DNA from: Blumeriella jaapii
Taxonomy: Eukaryota > Ascomycota > Leotiomycetes > Helotiales > Drepanopezizaceae
Assembly: GCA_009599575.1 (NCBI GenBank)
Contig: VWND01000011.1
Coordinates: 310,001 to 374,000 of the forward strand
Reading direction: 5' to 3'
Length of the DNA: 64,000 nucleotides
In this document: one piece after another, positions 34,353 through 45,300 of the stretch
Position numbering within the stretch: the stretch's first letter is position 1
Layout: each line of letters begins with the position of its first letter
Translations under genes and position numbers: made by a program
Notes under the pieces: model-generated
What the model saw: only the letters and a program-made list of their open reading frames with translations
Told to the model about the DNA's origin: nothing
Database searches by the model: none

Positions 34353-36529
34353 TCAGCCACCAATGCCAAAGCCAAACCACGTCTCATCCTTCGGAGCCGC
34401 ACCCTTCTCGAGGTCCTGGAGACTCGCCTCACACAACCGGCGATTCGCTTCTGGGAGCTCCCACGATGCCACCTCGTCAACACGGCTCACGAACTGCATG
34501 GCCAATCCCGCCTCGGAATGCCAGGCCATGTGGCAGTGAAAGGCCCAAACGCCCGGGTTGTCGGCCACGAATCGCAGGGCCACCCAGCCAAAGCCTTCCG
34601 CGCGACGTCGCGTCGCACGAGCCGCTCCAGCGCGAGCGGGTGGCTCTCGAGCCTGCCTTTGCCCTCGGGCTTGAGGCCGAGAGTGTCGTAGCCGGGAAAC
34701 ATGCCGTGGCCTTGGCCGAGGAGCCAGAACTTGTGTCCGTGGAGGTGCAAGGGGTGGTTGCCTTCGTCGAAGTTCTGGATGACCAGATCGACGACTTTGA
34801 TGCCCGAGTGCTGGATGACAAAGTCGGTTTTCGGGTCGTAGCATTGATCGTTCACGCCGTCGCTGTTGCTCGTGTTGCGGAAGGTTGCATTGTGGTTGGA
34901 GAAGCCGTCGACAGTGCGGTGAAGCGTGGGTTTCTGGAGATCGAGCCTCAACGACGATTGGTTGAAGTAGCCGCGTTGCAGCCTCCTACAGAACGTATCA
35001 GCAGCTTCTCGAGACTCATTTTCAAGTGCCTCGTGTTCCCAGCGATCTTGCACGCGGTGATGGGGCGCGCGAAGCACTTACCAGTCTCCGATTTCTAGAT
35101 TCAACCTCAGATAGTAAGAATGATCAGCCGTGGACGGCGCTGGCTCGTAGGCTGCAGGCACGTATGTGCTCGTGTTCATGTCTTTGCATTGGACCTCCGT
35201 TCCTCGACCCGAGCCTCTGGAAGTCGGTCGAGAGATAAAACTCGACGAAGCTTGCGCCGACGAGTCGGTGTAACGGACAATGGCTCTGACTTCGTCGGCT
35301 CCAGGCCCGGGAAGGCTGGGGTCAGCCCAGCAATGGGTGACCATTCTTGCCCGCAGCCAGAAAAGATCCTGGCTGGTCTGGTTGGTGTGAATGACCACGC
35401 TGTATCGTTGGGCCGGGCTGATCATCAGTTCGCGGTCCCAGGCGGGCTCAACATCCGTTCCGTCGACTTCAGTAATGGCGAACTGGTGCTCATCTACAGA
35501 GACCTGAAACCAGGCGAGAGCACCAACATTGACGAACCTCAGGCGATGCGTTGCCCGTGCGGTCAAGTCGAATGATGGAAGCGTCGCCGTAGAGTTGTCG
35601 CACATCCGGTGAGGAAGCTGGGAGCAGTCGCGCTGATTCAGTCCATTGATCAAGGCTCCGTTGGGGATGGGCGGTGCCTCGCTCCCGGGTTCCAGGGCGC
35701 TCACCAGTAAGCCGCTGCTGGCATCATGATAGTAGTCTTGGAGCATCACTACTCTGTCGGTGGCGTATGGGATCTGCTGCAGCCTCTTCTCGTCCCGGGA
35801 ATGAACCACGAGAGGTCCATACAGCCCGTCCGACATTTGCACCCCCTGATGTCCGTGGTAATAGTATGTTCCCGACTGTCGGGCAATCATGAACTGGTAC
35901 TGGAAAGTCCTCCGACTGGCAATCGGGCAAGAACTGATACCCGGCGTGCCGTCCATGTGGTTGGTGCCGTTCTGGTACAGGCCGTGGAAATGCAAGGCCG
36001 TCGCGTTGACGCTCTGGTTGTCCACATCAACAATGATCGTGTCCCCTTCGTTGCACTCGATCATGGGCCCAGGGAATTGGCCGTTGATCGTGATCATGGG
36101 CCTGAACACACCGTCGGGGTTCGCCACGATATCCACAATCTTCCAGCGGTATCGCCTGGTCGTTGGCGCCGCAGCGAGGTCCCACGATGGGCTCAGGATG
36201 TAATGGCTGGCCGGTCTGCGGAATCCTCTTCCACCGGTTGGCTCTGCTGGCGCCAGCTCGCCACGGCCTCCCACGATAAAGCGATTGGTGAACCATGTCA
36301 AGCCCACGAAGACCAGTCCCACAGCCAGAATGGACAGTGCAACGGCCCATCCAGTTCGCAAATGCCATTCTGCTTTGTACTCGACATGGCCGGCTCCCTC
36401 CGCGTCCTCGGCGGACAGGAGCCGATCGTCCTGCTCGCCCTGGTCGTCGTCGTCCTCCCTCAGTTGCATCTCGACATGTTCGGGGCTCTCGCGTTCAGGT
36501 GTCCACGATTCGTATTTGCCGGGACTCAT
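34353..36529 (-). CDS. Membrane-anchored multicopper oxidase (laccase/ferroxidase-like), one frameshift
   Basis: Exons are 36529-35082 and 34985-34353, separated by a 96-nt GTAAGT...TAG intron (phase 2). Residues 1-60 are acidic and probably cytosolic. Residues ~61-80 form one hydrophobic helix ([20 protein letters not shown]), predicting a type II membrane anchor rather than a cleaved signal. Copper sites are all visible: HFHG (H180, H182), YYHGH (H225, H227), HPLHLHGH, and [12 protein letters not shown] with Leu at the axial position. Exon 2 changes frame near 34600-34610, between RRDVA and EGFGW. One missing base explains it and the sequence on either side is well conserved, so this is either a recent lesion or an assembly error. 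About 694 aa if restored. Substrate cannot be told. Confidence 0.85.
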
Positions 36530-37240
36530 TACTGGTCGAGGCAGGATTTGGAAGGTCGAGGTTGATGTGATGTGGTCATCGAGACTATGTATGTATGTTT
36601 GTATGTGTGTATGTGTGTATGTGTGTATGTCATGGGCCCATGATGATCTACCTACAGTACCAAACAAAATCTCTAGGCAAGATTAGCGAATGCCCAAGAG
36701 ATACCGCGGGAGAAAAAAGGTACAGTAGATAAAAGGTAGGTACAAGAAACGAAGTATGTATAATACCACGTCTTCGCCAGTGCTTCGTCTGATACTTAGT
36801 CGTGAAATGCCGAAGCCACCCCCGGAGGCCAAGATTTGCTTCTACTGTGTAGGAGAAGCTTGTCTTCTCGTCCGAGAGCCGAGAGTCCCGGATGGCCGTA
36901 GCGAGTTTAAGCGAGCATCCAATAACTACATCACTTGACCATACAATCATCGTCCATGTTGTACTACAAAAACGGTTTATCAGAAATCAACTCATCGCTG
37001 AGTAGCTAGTATCTACATGCTTTTGACATCCACCTTTTTCTATGACAGGTCTCATATTACAAGATCCGAGCCTGACTCGGCACAAGCTCTCTACTCTGAC
37101 CACAGATCTACGCTCAGTTCGTGCTCTCATTGCGAGATCTAGACAAATGGGAAACGTGATAGCGGAAGCTCGTTATGACCCACTTCCACAAACCAATTCA
37201 CATACCTGTGCTAACGCTTTCTTCTTTCTCCTCCGACTCA
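36530..37240. other. Upstream region of the oxidase gene
   Basis: Contains a TGTATG microsatellite (36590-36630), a CTACAGTACC motif and the promoter of the minus-strand oxidase; no gene seen. Confidence 0.5.
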
Positions 37241-37244
37241 GCAT

Positions 37245-37612
37245 CTCAAGTCGCGTCGAACCGAGTCAGACAGTCCGAAGACTTCAACCAAGCACTTTTC
37301 TTTCGCCGTCGCGCTCGTCTCCTGGGCCTCTGGGACCGTGGCCCAAGCCTCTTCGTCAAGTACAGATGGCGCCGCTGCTCCGGCCACGCTGAGCCCAACG
37401 AGCAGCGTCAAGGGCAAGTCATTCGACCGCCAGCACAAGTGAGGGACCACACGCGCTGCCGGGATCAAGAACAGCACCAAGGTCGCCGAGGACCTCAAGC
37501 ACGGCGCGCGGCCACGATGGATGTTCATCACGCCCAACGAGACGTCCGACGGCCACGGCCAGCTCGGGATCCCGGACGGCGCTCACCCGCCCGTCTACCC
37601 TTCCGCGTCGTG
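37245..37612 (+). pseudogene. Acid-phosphatase/phosphoesterase relic
   Basis: In one frame (codons starting at 37302 and in phase) there is a signal-like FAVALVSWASGTVAQA, then SSVKGKSFDR, a TGA, then KNSTKVAEDLKHG and PRWMFITPNETSDGHG, then a final TGA. The order and motifs match fungal secreted acid phosphatases of the phosphoesterase family (VKGK-FDR near the N-terminus, P-WMFITPN-T-DGH further on). The roughly 150-200 residues normally between them, including catalytic sequence, are missing. There is no convincing start codon. A deletion-derived pseudogene. Confidence 0.65.
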
Positions 37613-37699
37613 AGAGAGCGCGGCTTGCGTGCTTTTGGAGAAGGGATTCAAGGCAAGAATGCACAAACAATGCAAATGGCGCACAGTCATTGGCAATAA

Positions 37700-38228
37700 A
37701 AATGCGTTGCTTTAGCTACTTTACAGGTACAGACAGGATCTAGTTGGGTGGCCAGAGTTGCACCATCAGGCAATAGGTGGCCCGTGAAGCAAGGAGCAGG
37801 AGAGATCCGATCCCTTTCGTTCTTTCATACACGTCGCCCCCGGATTAAAAAGTCCATGCATGCTCGCCTCACAAAATCCCCAGAAAAATGCTGAGGCAAA
37901 ATGCTCATATCTAGCTAGGCTCAAACGCCGGCAATGAGAACAGATAGACGTTGTATCTTGTCTGTTCGGATGGAAGGGGAAAAAAACGAAAATGAAAAGC
38001 TTTTGTTGCACATGTTCCACGCGGAGGGACGAAGAGACGTATCCGCTTAGCCAGAACGAGAGCATTCCAGCACCTCGCGCCCTAGAGCAAATTCCGAATG
38101 GTTGTTTGTCCAATTGAACGATGATCCACCACGATGTCGAGTAGATCGTATAATCAAAAGGTAGCACCAGGTGGGCTATCGATCACGGATGGATCGATGT
38201 GTCGGTATGGCTGCTTTGCGAGCGTCAT
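37700..38228. other. Intergenic, 3' side of EDC4-like gene
   Basis: Nothing recognised; includes the probable 3' UTR of the minus-strand EDC4-like gene. Confidence 0.5.
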
Positions 38229-41200
38229 TCAATGGCCCTGCGTGATGTCGGACTGCGTGGCGACCGCACCAGGTACAGCTGTCTCAAGGACGCGATTGGC
38301 AGCGACAACCAGCTGTGAGAGTCTTTTGAGGAGAGGGTCTTGGGCAGCGACCTGGCTAATGCGCATGAAGAGGTGCTCAAGGCGTGTAACGTAGATTCCC
38401 ATGATTCTCGGAACAAGCTCGCGAACTTGCGGGTCCTATTTTTGAAATTAGCACACTGGACGGTACAAGCTTGACGGTTGACTTACGATTGAGCCTACAT
38501 TGACGTGACCTTGGAAAGCGCCGACAATGGTCTCCAACCACTGGATGCGTTGGGGAATTAGATCGCCGTTGAAGTCGAGACTAATCGTGGCACCGAGGGA
38601 AAGGAGCAAGAGGGGGCTCAGTCCTCGCAAGAACTCGGGATCGTATTTGACAAAGTACTTGCTGAAAAATACTTGCTCCTGGCGGGTTTGGAGCCACTGG
38701 ACGACGGCATGGTCAAAGTTACCGGCTTGCATGGCTTCATTGATGCTGGCCACTACCAGGTCGAATTCTTTCTCTGCATCTGTCTGTTCAGCGACTTGCG
38801 TAGTGTGGACGGTCTGAGCAGTTGAAGGTCTCGAGATAGAAGAGACGCGGGCATTTCCATCTCCATGGAGCACGAGCTGGCGTCGATCAACCGCAGCTTG
38901 CTCCTGCACCTGGAGGAATTTGGCTTGGAAGTCAGTCTGCGCTCCAGCCATCGAAGAAATCGTCGCAGTCAAACCGGTGACCAGTTGAGTCAATTGCTCA
39001 ATCTTGACACTGTCTGCGTGGCGCTGTTGCTGAATAGCGTTGATTTGCTCGGCGCTTTGACGTTGAATCTCTGCAGTAGCTCTTTGTGTTGACTGGGCCA
39101 CAAGGCTGTGGAAAGAAGGGGTGACGACAGTCTGCATGAGAACGGCGAAGTGCTCCTCAACACGGAATGCAACGCTCTTGGCGAGAGATTCGGCCATCAG
39201 CTTAAGGGTCTGAGGTTGCAGCAGAGCTTTTCCGATAGCATCAGGGAGGACCTTCTGGAGTTCCTTCGGGAGACTCTGAGTCAACTGGGCGCTGAGTGCA
39301 GGACCAAGATTCTCATTGAGTGCCTTCTGAGAAGCTTCTGCCATTGCGGGAATGACGGATTGTTGAATGCCCTCACGGACCTTACGACTAAGAGTTGTCT
39401 CCATATTATCCGCCAAAGTGCTGGAGACAAGACGAAGCATCGCATCCTGCTTGGCTTCAAAAACAGCTCCTTGAGTACGCCTATCGTCTTTGAGATTTCT
39501 GTACAGAGCATCAAGAGATTCGCCGAACAGCTTCTTGACCTCGGTGGATACACAGGCCTCAATATTCTTGAGCGCTGCGTCACTAAAGTCATGTGGAGCA
39601 CTGGTAGCTACACTGAATTCGGAATTGGCATTCGCCTTCGAGGAGAGACCTCCGTTCCTAGCATGAGAGGAAGGATCGAGAACAATGGGCTTAAGTTGAC
39701 CGGCATCAGCTGGTACAGGGTCGGATGCGCCCTTTCTGCGCTTCTTTTTCTCCGATTTCTCGGAGGCGTTAGCAGAAGCGGAAGCGCCATTCTTCTCGGC
39801 CTTGGCTTCAGCCTTTGGCAAGTGTCGATGATTCTCCATGGTGCGCCTTCTTGGGACTATCCTTGACCGAAGCATCCTTCGTGGCGGGACGTGGAACAAT
39901 GCGGGTCGGGACTGCGGCTTGAGGGGCAGATTCGGTAATTTCTGGAGCGGCCGGGGGCTGGAGTGTCTCAATTGTGATAAGACCAGTGGCTTTTGCATCA
40001 ACCGGGGAGATGACTTTATTGTCAGAAGTCCAGCCAAGATCGGCTTGTTTGATGGTGAGGCAAGTGACACCCTTCGAGTGCATGGCATAAAGCTCGAAAA
40101 GGGGTGCTGGGTCGACGTTGGTTGCAGCTGAATTTGGTGTTTGCAGGATATCCAGGCTCCGAAGCAAACCCTTATTGGCGAAGGAGTACTCACGCACGCC
40201 ACTAATCACAGCGGTTGAATCTGGCTTTTGAAAGGAAGAATCTGCGGCAACAAGCTTCTCCATGTACTCAGCCTGAGTAATGTTTTTAGATAGGTTGTAC
40301 TTCGGAACAGACAGATGCAGGAAATAGACCGAGTTTCGCGTTGGGTGGCCAACAACGATCATTCCTGTAGCAGCATGATACAGAACACTGCAAACAGCAT
40401 CGGACTCGTTGCTGTGTGGGAGATTAACTTCCTGGACAGGCTTTCCCAAGGCGAGATCCCAAAGCTGCAATGTGTGGTTGCTTCATGCCGATAATGAGAT
40501 ATCTCAAGGCCCCACTGCGTTGATAGGGTCGAAGCTTGTCCACAAACATGACCGAGGTCGGCCAAGACTTCTCGCTGGCGGGGGTAGTCGTGAATGTCAG
40601 CAAAGGATCCTTGATCTCAATATGGCGCGTGCGGGATGGATGAGCACCGATGTCAGCAGAAGTGAGACTGCGGACATCCCAGAATTTGACTCTACCAGCC
40701 TTGTCGAGAGACACGATGATGGTATCATCCTCGCTGAACGTGAAGTCCTTGCCGGCCTTTCCAGTGTTGATCTTCAGGGACTGCTTGTTAAGATACCTAT
40801 CCGTATCAACGATGCGGTCCTTTCCATGCTTCAGGAGAGACTGCTTGAGAATGACCGACGGCCAAACAACATGAATGAACTTGCCCCGACCAACAGCGAA
40901 GAAGTCAGGATGGCTGGAGCTCTTTCTTGCTCTTGTCTTCAACACTCCTCCAGGAGATTCGGTATCCGAGGTTTGGATTGGTGGAAGGGCAAAGCCGTAC
41001 ATCTCTGGATTGCTCTCGTCAAGATGGTCACTGTCACCATCCTTGATGAGGGCCCAGTAGACGGTGCCCGAGATACCAGTAGCGATGACACACTCCTTTT
41101 GATCGGCCGAAGACGCAGACGTAATGACGCTGAAAATTCGATCGTGTGCATCAATGAAGATCTTCGTATCTTTGCCGTCATCTTGTCTGATGATTCTGAC

Positions 41201-42988
41201 ACCACCTTTGCTGGACATAGCGTACATGATGTAGTTGTTGGAGGCGGTGACGAGTGTTCTGTCGACCTGATCGAAATCTTTCTTGAGACGTGCCACGTCC
41301 ATGACCGCCTCGTCGCGGAAGGTAGGACGGGCCTTCTCGGAGTCCTTGATTGTGACACTAGACCACGGCTTCATGGGGAAATTAAACACCTTGACGACAA
41401 GATCCTCGTCCTCTTTCGCCGGGGTATCTTCAGCATCCGCACTCTCCCAGCTGTCGGCAATATGGCCGTGAGCCGCCTCGTCAATGATCGACTTAACCTC
41501 CTCGGCGACCGGAGTCGGCAGGCTGTCGAGCGCACCGCTGTTTTCATCCTTCTCCAGCTCTTGCTTGATAGTAGCCGCGGCATGCTGAGCGGTGCTCTCA
41601 AACTCCTTCTCGGTAGTAGCTGCCAGCATTTCTCTCAGATCCTCCTCAATGCGGCTCTGTGCATCGTCGGCACGACTGATCTTCTGGTCAGCATCAGCTA
41701 CACGAGCCAGAGCCTCCTGGACCGCTAGATCTGCTTGGTCCGCGGCTTCACTGAGAGCAGCATGGACACTAGACTTGCGAGCTGCGTCGATTCCCAGTAA
41801 CGCCTCCACCTTAACGTGTCCGTCCGGAAGAGGAGTTGTTGGGGAGGAGGTAGGCTGAAACGAAGAGTCCATCTTTTGTCGAAGGTGAACAGGGCTTGAC
41901 ATGACTGAGGTACTTCTATCGTCGCTCTTCCGCTTGTGGTCCAACGATGGCTCTTGGCGCTTCAAAATTTGAATGTTGGGGCTACTCGTAGAGGGAAGGG
42001 CGGCCGATGCAACCTTTGATGCGCGATTTCGTGGGGAGGATGCTGCAAGTTGTTCAAAGGGATTGACGTAGGTGAAACGGCCTGGTACGCTCTTTGGAGT
42101 CGGCTCTTCCGTGTTTTCCTTTCCAGACGCTGAAACGCCATCCTTTGCTGCGGGGCCCACGACGCTATAGTCGAGAGTCGACTCCTTCAACGCCTGAGCA
42201 AGCTCATTGACATCATCTTGCGAACCAGCCTTGCTCTCCGAAGCCACGACCTCTGCTGCCTTCAACTGCGGAGGGGTTTCGGATTGAGATGGCTTCGGCT
42301 GATTCAACAACGAGAGGAGGTAGGTCTGGGTATCGGCTGCTGGGGGAGACTTGCTGCCGAAGGTAGATTGATGGGGTTGCAAGCTCGGTGTAAACTGCGG
42401 GCTGGCGTGCTGAGCGGGCTTGGCTTGAGCGCCCATGAGAGCGGCAAGCAGCTCCGAGTCTCCGCGACCGAGGCTCGATGTCCCGGCCTGGCCATGAAGG
42501 GCAGGACTGGCATATGTGGTCGAGATGTCGCGCGAGGGGGGAAGGGGGGTGCCGATAGGTGCTGCTTGGGTCGGAACGCCAGTGGATGCCTGGCTGAACT
42601 TCAGCAAGTTGAGCAGGCTTGAGGTGCGGTCGGCATTGGAGGAGGCGCCCACCGCCGCTGGCAGACGCTGGATGGGTGGTGTGTCAACGGGGCTGATGAC
42701 GGCCGAGGGGTGGTACGGCTGCTGGTTTCCCACTGGCGGGGTTGGGAGTGGGGAGGAGACGGCGGCGGGCTGGTAGCTCGGGGCTTCTTGTTGTTGCTGA
42801 GCCGATCCTGGGTGGGCGAAGTAATTGTTGTTTCCATTGCCATAGTAGTTGTAGCTAGAATCCAATTGCACGGGCTTGTCATGTCGACGGAGCTGGGCAA
42901 GAAGGGAATCCAAGCCTGTGCCCGCACCTGAGCCTGAACCTGAACCTGAACCTGGGCCCTTGCCGGCGCCCGGAGGATATCCAGACAT
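38229..42988 (-). CDS. EDC4/Pdc1-like mRNA-decapping scaffold, with two frame slips
   Basis: Start at 42988 (MSGYPPGAGKG, good ATG context). Exon 1 runs to 38487 and exon 2 is 38435-38229, joined over a 51-nt GTAAGT...TAG intron with GCTAAT branch. The N-terminus (~480 aa) is disordered and carries short Leu-rich motifs (DSLLAQL, SSLLNLLKF, SELLAALMG, TYLLSLLNQ) and YVNPFEQL. Then come a seven-bladed WD40 region, a Lys/Ala-rich linker, and a C-terminal helical domain ending in DPQVRELVPR-type sequence. This is the EDC4/Ge-1/Varicose layout. EDC4 proteins bring Dcp2 and other decapping factors together in P-bodies. The frame slips by one extra base at about 40477-40490 (before NHTLQLWD) and at about 39811-39817 (a TTT/AAA run). 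Removing one base at each gives exactly 1,568 codons plus stop. No other lesion seen. Confidence 0.88.
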
Positions 42989-43810
42989 GGCGCAAAGGGG
43001 GCGCACCAAGGCGGCGCAGATCGAAGAAGGGGTCAAACGATCAAAATGGAACGGATATCGGATGGCGGAGAGAACGACGAGGCCACTACGGCACCAAAAG
43101 GATTGACGCGGGACAGATTCTTCCTTGCTCGTACAGCAAAGAAGCGCGTCCAAGAGGGCAGCTGTGGTGCGCGTTGCTGTGTGATGCTGTGTGATGCTGT
43201 GTGTTGTTGAGTATTGTTGAGTATTGTCGAGTCGTGTTTTGTGATGTGTGTTGTTGTGAAGGAGGAGGGAGAAGAGGAGTGAGAGGTGTGTGGGGAGGGA
43301 GACGCGAAGATGAATGGAGCTGCAATATTTTCCCGGGACTGCGACGTGGGGCGCTAAGTGGTGCCAAGTGGCACTAGCTGGCCCGCCGCTGATTGGCTCG
43401 GATCGAGCTCGGGTTTACGGCTGACGGTTTACGGGGAATTCGGGACCATGGGAATCTGCATTACCATAACTCGAGTTTTACGGTAAATGGGACATATACA
43501 GCACCGAGGCTGCGGTATCTTACAGCACAGTATATCGGTGACGGTAAATCGATAATTCGATAAACCGACTGACTAAGCGCGGCTTCCACTCGAGCACAGC
43601 AGCCTTCTGCTCTGCCATCACCACCCTCAGATCCCCATTGCTGCCACGACAACATCCTTTCTCTTCCACCGATGCCAACAGACCTCGGCGGCCAGGAAGA
43701 GGAAAAGGAACAGGAACAGGACACGGAAACGGACACGCATTCACAGAGACCATGTTCTGTCTTCGGAGGTACGTGTGGAATCCTTGCCAGCACGCAGCCC
43801 TCCCAAGCTC
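42989..43810. promoter_or_regulatory. Divergent upstream region of EDC4-like gene and small membrane ORF
   Basis: Intergenic. Contains TGTTGAGTATTG-type tandem repeats (43190-43260) and AT-rich stretches; no defined promoter element recognised. Confidence 0.4.
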
Positions 43811-44266
43811 ATGCGCATCACCCACAGCTGGCTGCCGCTGCTCTTCATCCCGACGAACGCCTCGCCGATATTCATCTTCCTCTTCTTCGTCTGCACCTAC
43901 TTCCTGAACCGGCCGTGCGTGTACTGCTCCTTTCTGCTCCTGATCCTCTTCGCCTCGTCGTGTCACTGGTCGGACCACTGCTTCTTCGACTTCAGCAGCA
44001 ACTGGTTCGAGCCCCGGCGGCCGGCATCGCTGTCGCCGGACCGAGTCGAGCCCTCGCTGCCCGATCCGACCCTCGAGGAGCTGTCGACGTACGTGGGAGC
44101 GATAAACAACACGGCCGTGGCGCTGGCGGGGACGGCGCTGGAAGAGGCGAAACGCCGGCTGGCGATGCGCACCGAGTGGACCGGCATCGGGGTCGAGTGG
44201 CTGCGGAGTCTGCTGGGAAAACGGGAGTGGAGGCTGCCGTGTGTGGATGTCTACATACGCTTGTGA
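43811..44266 (+). CDS. Small putative membrane protein (151 aa)
   Basis: The first ATG of the open stretch is at 43811 (MRITHSWLPLL). Residues ~7-50 are very hydrophobic with two probable membrane segments separated by NRPC. The C-terminal 100 residues are soluble and charged (LEELSTYVGAINNTAVALAG, EEAKRRLAMRTEW). The frame is also open upstream of 43811 without an ATG, so an earlier exon is possible. No family recognised. The non-random hydrophobic pattern and clean stop support a real gene, but there is no independent proof. Confidence 0.45.
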   Translation: MRITHSWLPLLFIPTNASPIFIFLFFVCTYFLNRPCVYCSFLLLILFASSCHWSDHCFFDFSSNWFEPRRPASLSPDRVEPSLPDPTLEELSTYVGAINNTAVALAGTALEEAKRRLAMRTEWTGIGVEWLRSLLGKREWRLPCVDVYIRL

Positions 44267-45300
44267 GGAGGAGGATGGGCATCAAAGAGATCTACTCGAG
44301 CGATGTCTGACGGCAGATTCGGTTCCTTCTGGATGGCGTTACACACAATGGGTCGGAACAGCATGGATGCATAAGGGCGAGGTGGGAGGCATGCTTGGAT
44401 CTCGGAGAGCATACATTGGCGTTTGCGCAACCACAGCAGCTTACTTATATTCCACCTGTCAGAGTTTGGTGCAAGGCAGCGCTGAATGTGACGAATTTGT
44501 TATCTCAAGCGTGCCGTTGCTAGCTGGGACGTGGACGACGGTAAAGTGAGTGCTTGCAAGATGTTCTATGTGTCTTCTAAATTTGCCCGAACCTTTCCTT
44601 GCCTGTTACTACGGGGTAGGGCCAGGAACTTCTCACTTTCCTATGACGAAGTGGCTCACGCGGCCAAATTGCCATTTCTACTAACCTGTATACACAAGTG
44701 TGCAGCTACCAATTTTTTTTTCAATAAAATTCATCTGCGATATGATCTGCATCGATGTAGAGACATTTGGTTTCTTCGCGAACCGCCTTAAGTCCACTTC
44801 AAACCTATTTGCTCTGAGACTGGCTCTTTATAAAGCTTTCACCAAAAGTCTGTTCATTTTATCGTTATGTCCCGGACTCAGAGAACTCGATTGTTTCTTT
44901 CACATTTACCAGTCAGGCTGTTTTCTTATGTCTCAGACACCTTTCAGTCTTGGAAGAGGATTTTCAAGGAGCTAAAGCCTATAAGAGCTCTTTTTATAGG
45001 CAAGATATCAGAGGGTGCTCGGCACCAGGGCCGTTGCATCTCCTCCCAGGTAAAAGTACTTAGGGACGTCCCTCTTGCTCTTTCCTTCGTCATCAACTCG
45101 GAGAGGGTATTTATCACCTAGATAAGGGGAGGTAGTTGGCCTTCTTCAGAACTTGCCTTATTGTTGTATGTGAATTTGCCGCTCTATCTTGTATCTTTCC
45201 ATTACATTTATCCTCAATACAGAGGCTCGAGGAATGGTAAGTCGCATCACTTCCACTGTCTAGATCTTTCCGTGACAAACCAGCTACTTCAAGCAGCTTT
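44267..45300. other. Intergenic, nothing recognised
   Basis: Several short overlapping open frames without recognisable protein character. Confidence 0.4.

Noticed and set aside
37766..38167. 133-codon minus-strand open frame
   Set aside because: No protein-like features; it lies in the probable 3' UTR of the EDC4-like gene.
43995..44020. TGGTTCGAGCCCCGG resembles a tRNA T-arm
   Set aside because: It lies within an open reading frame and lacks D-arm and acceptor stem upstream.
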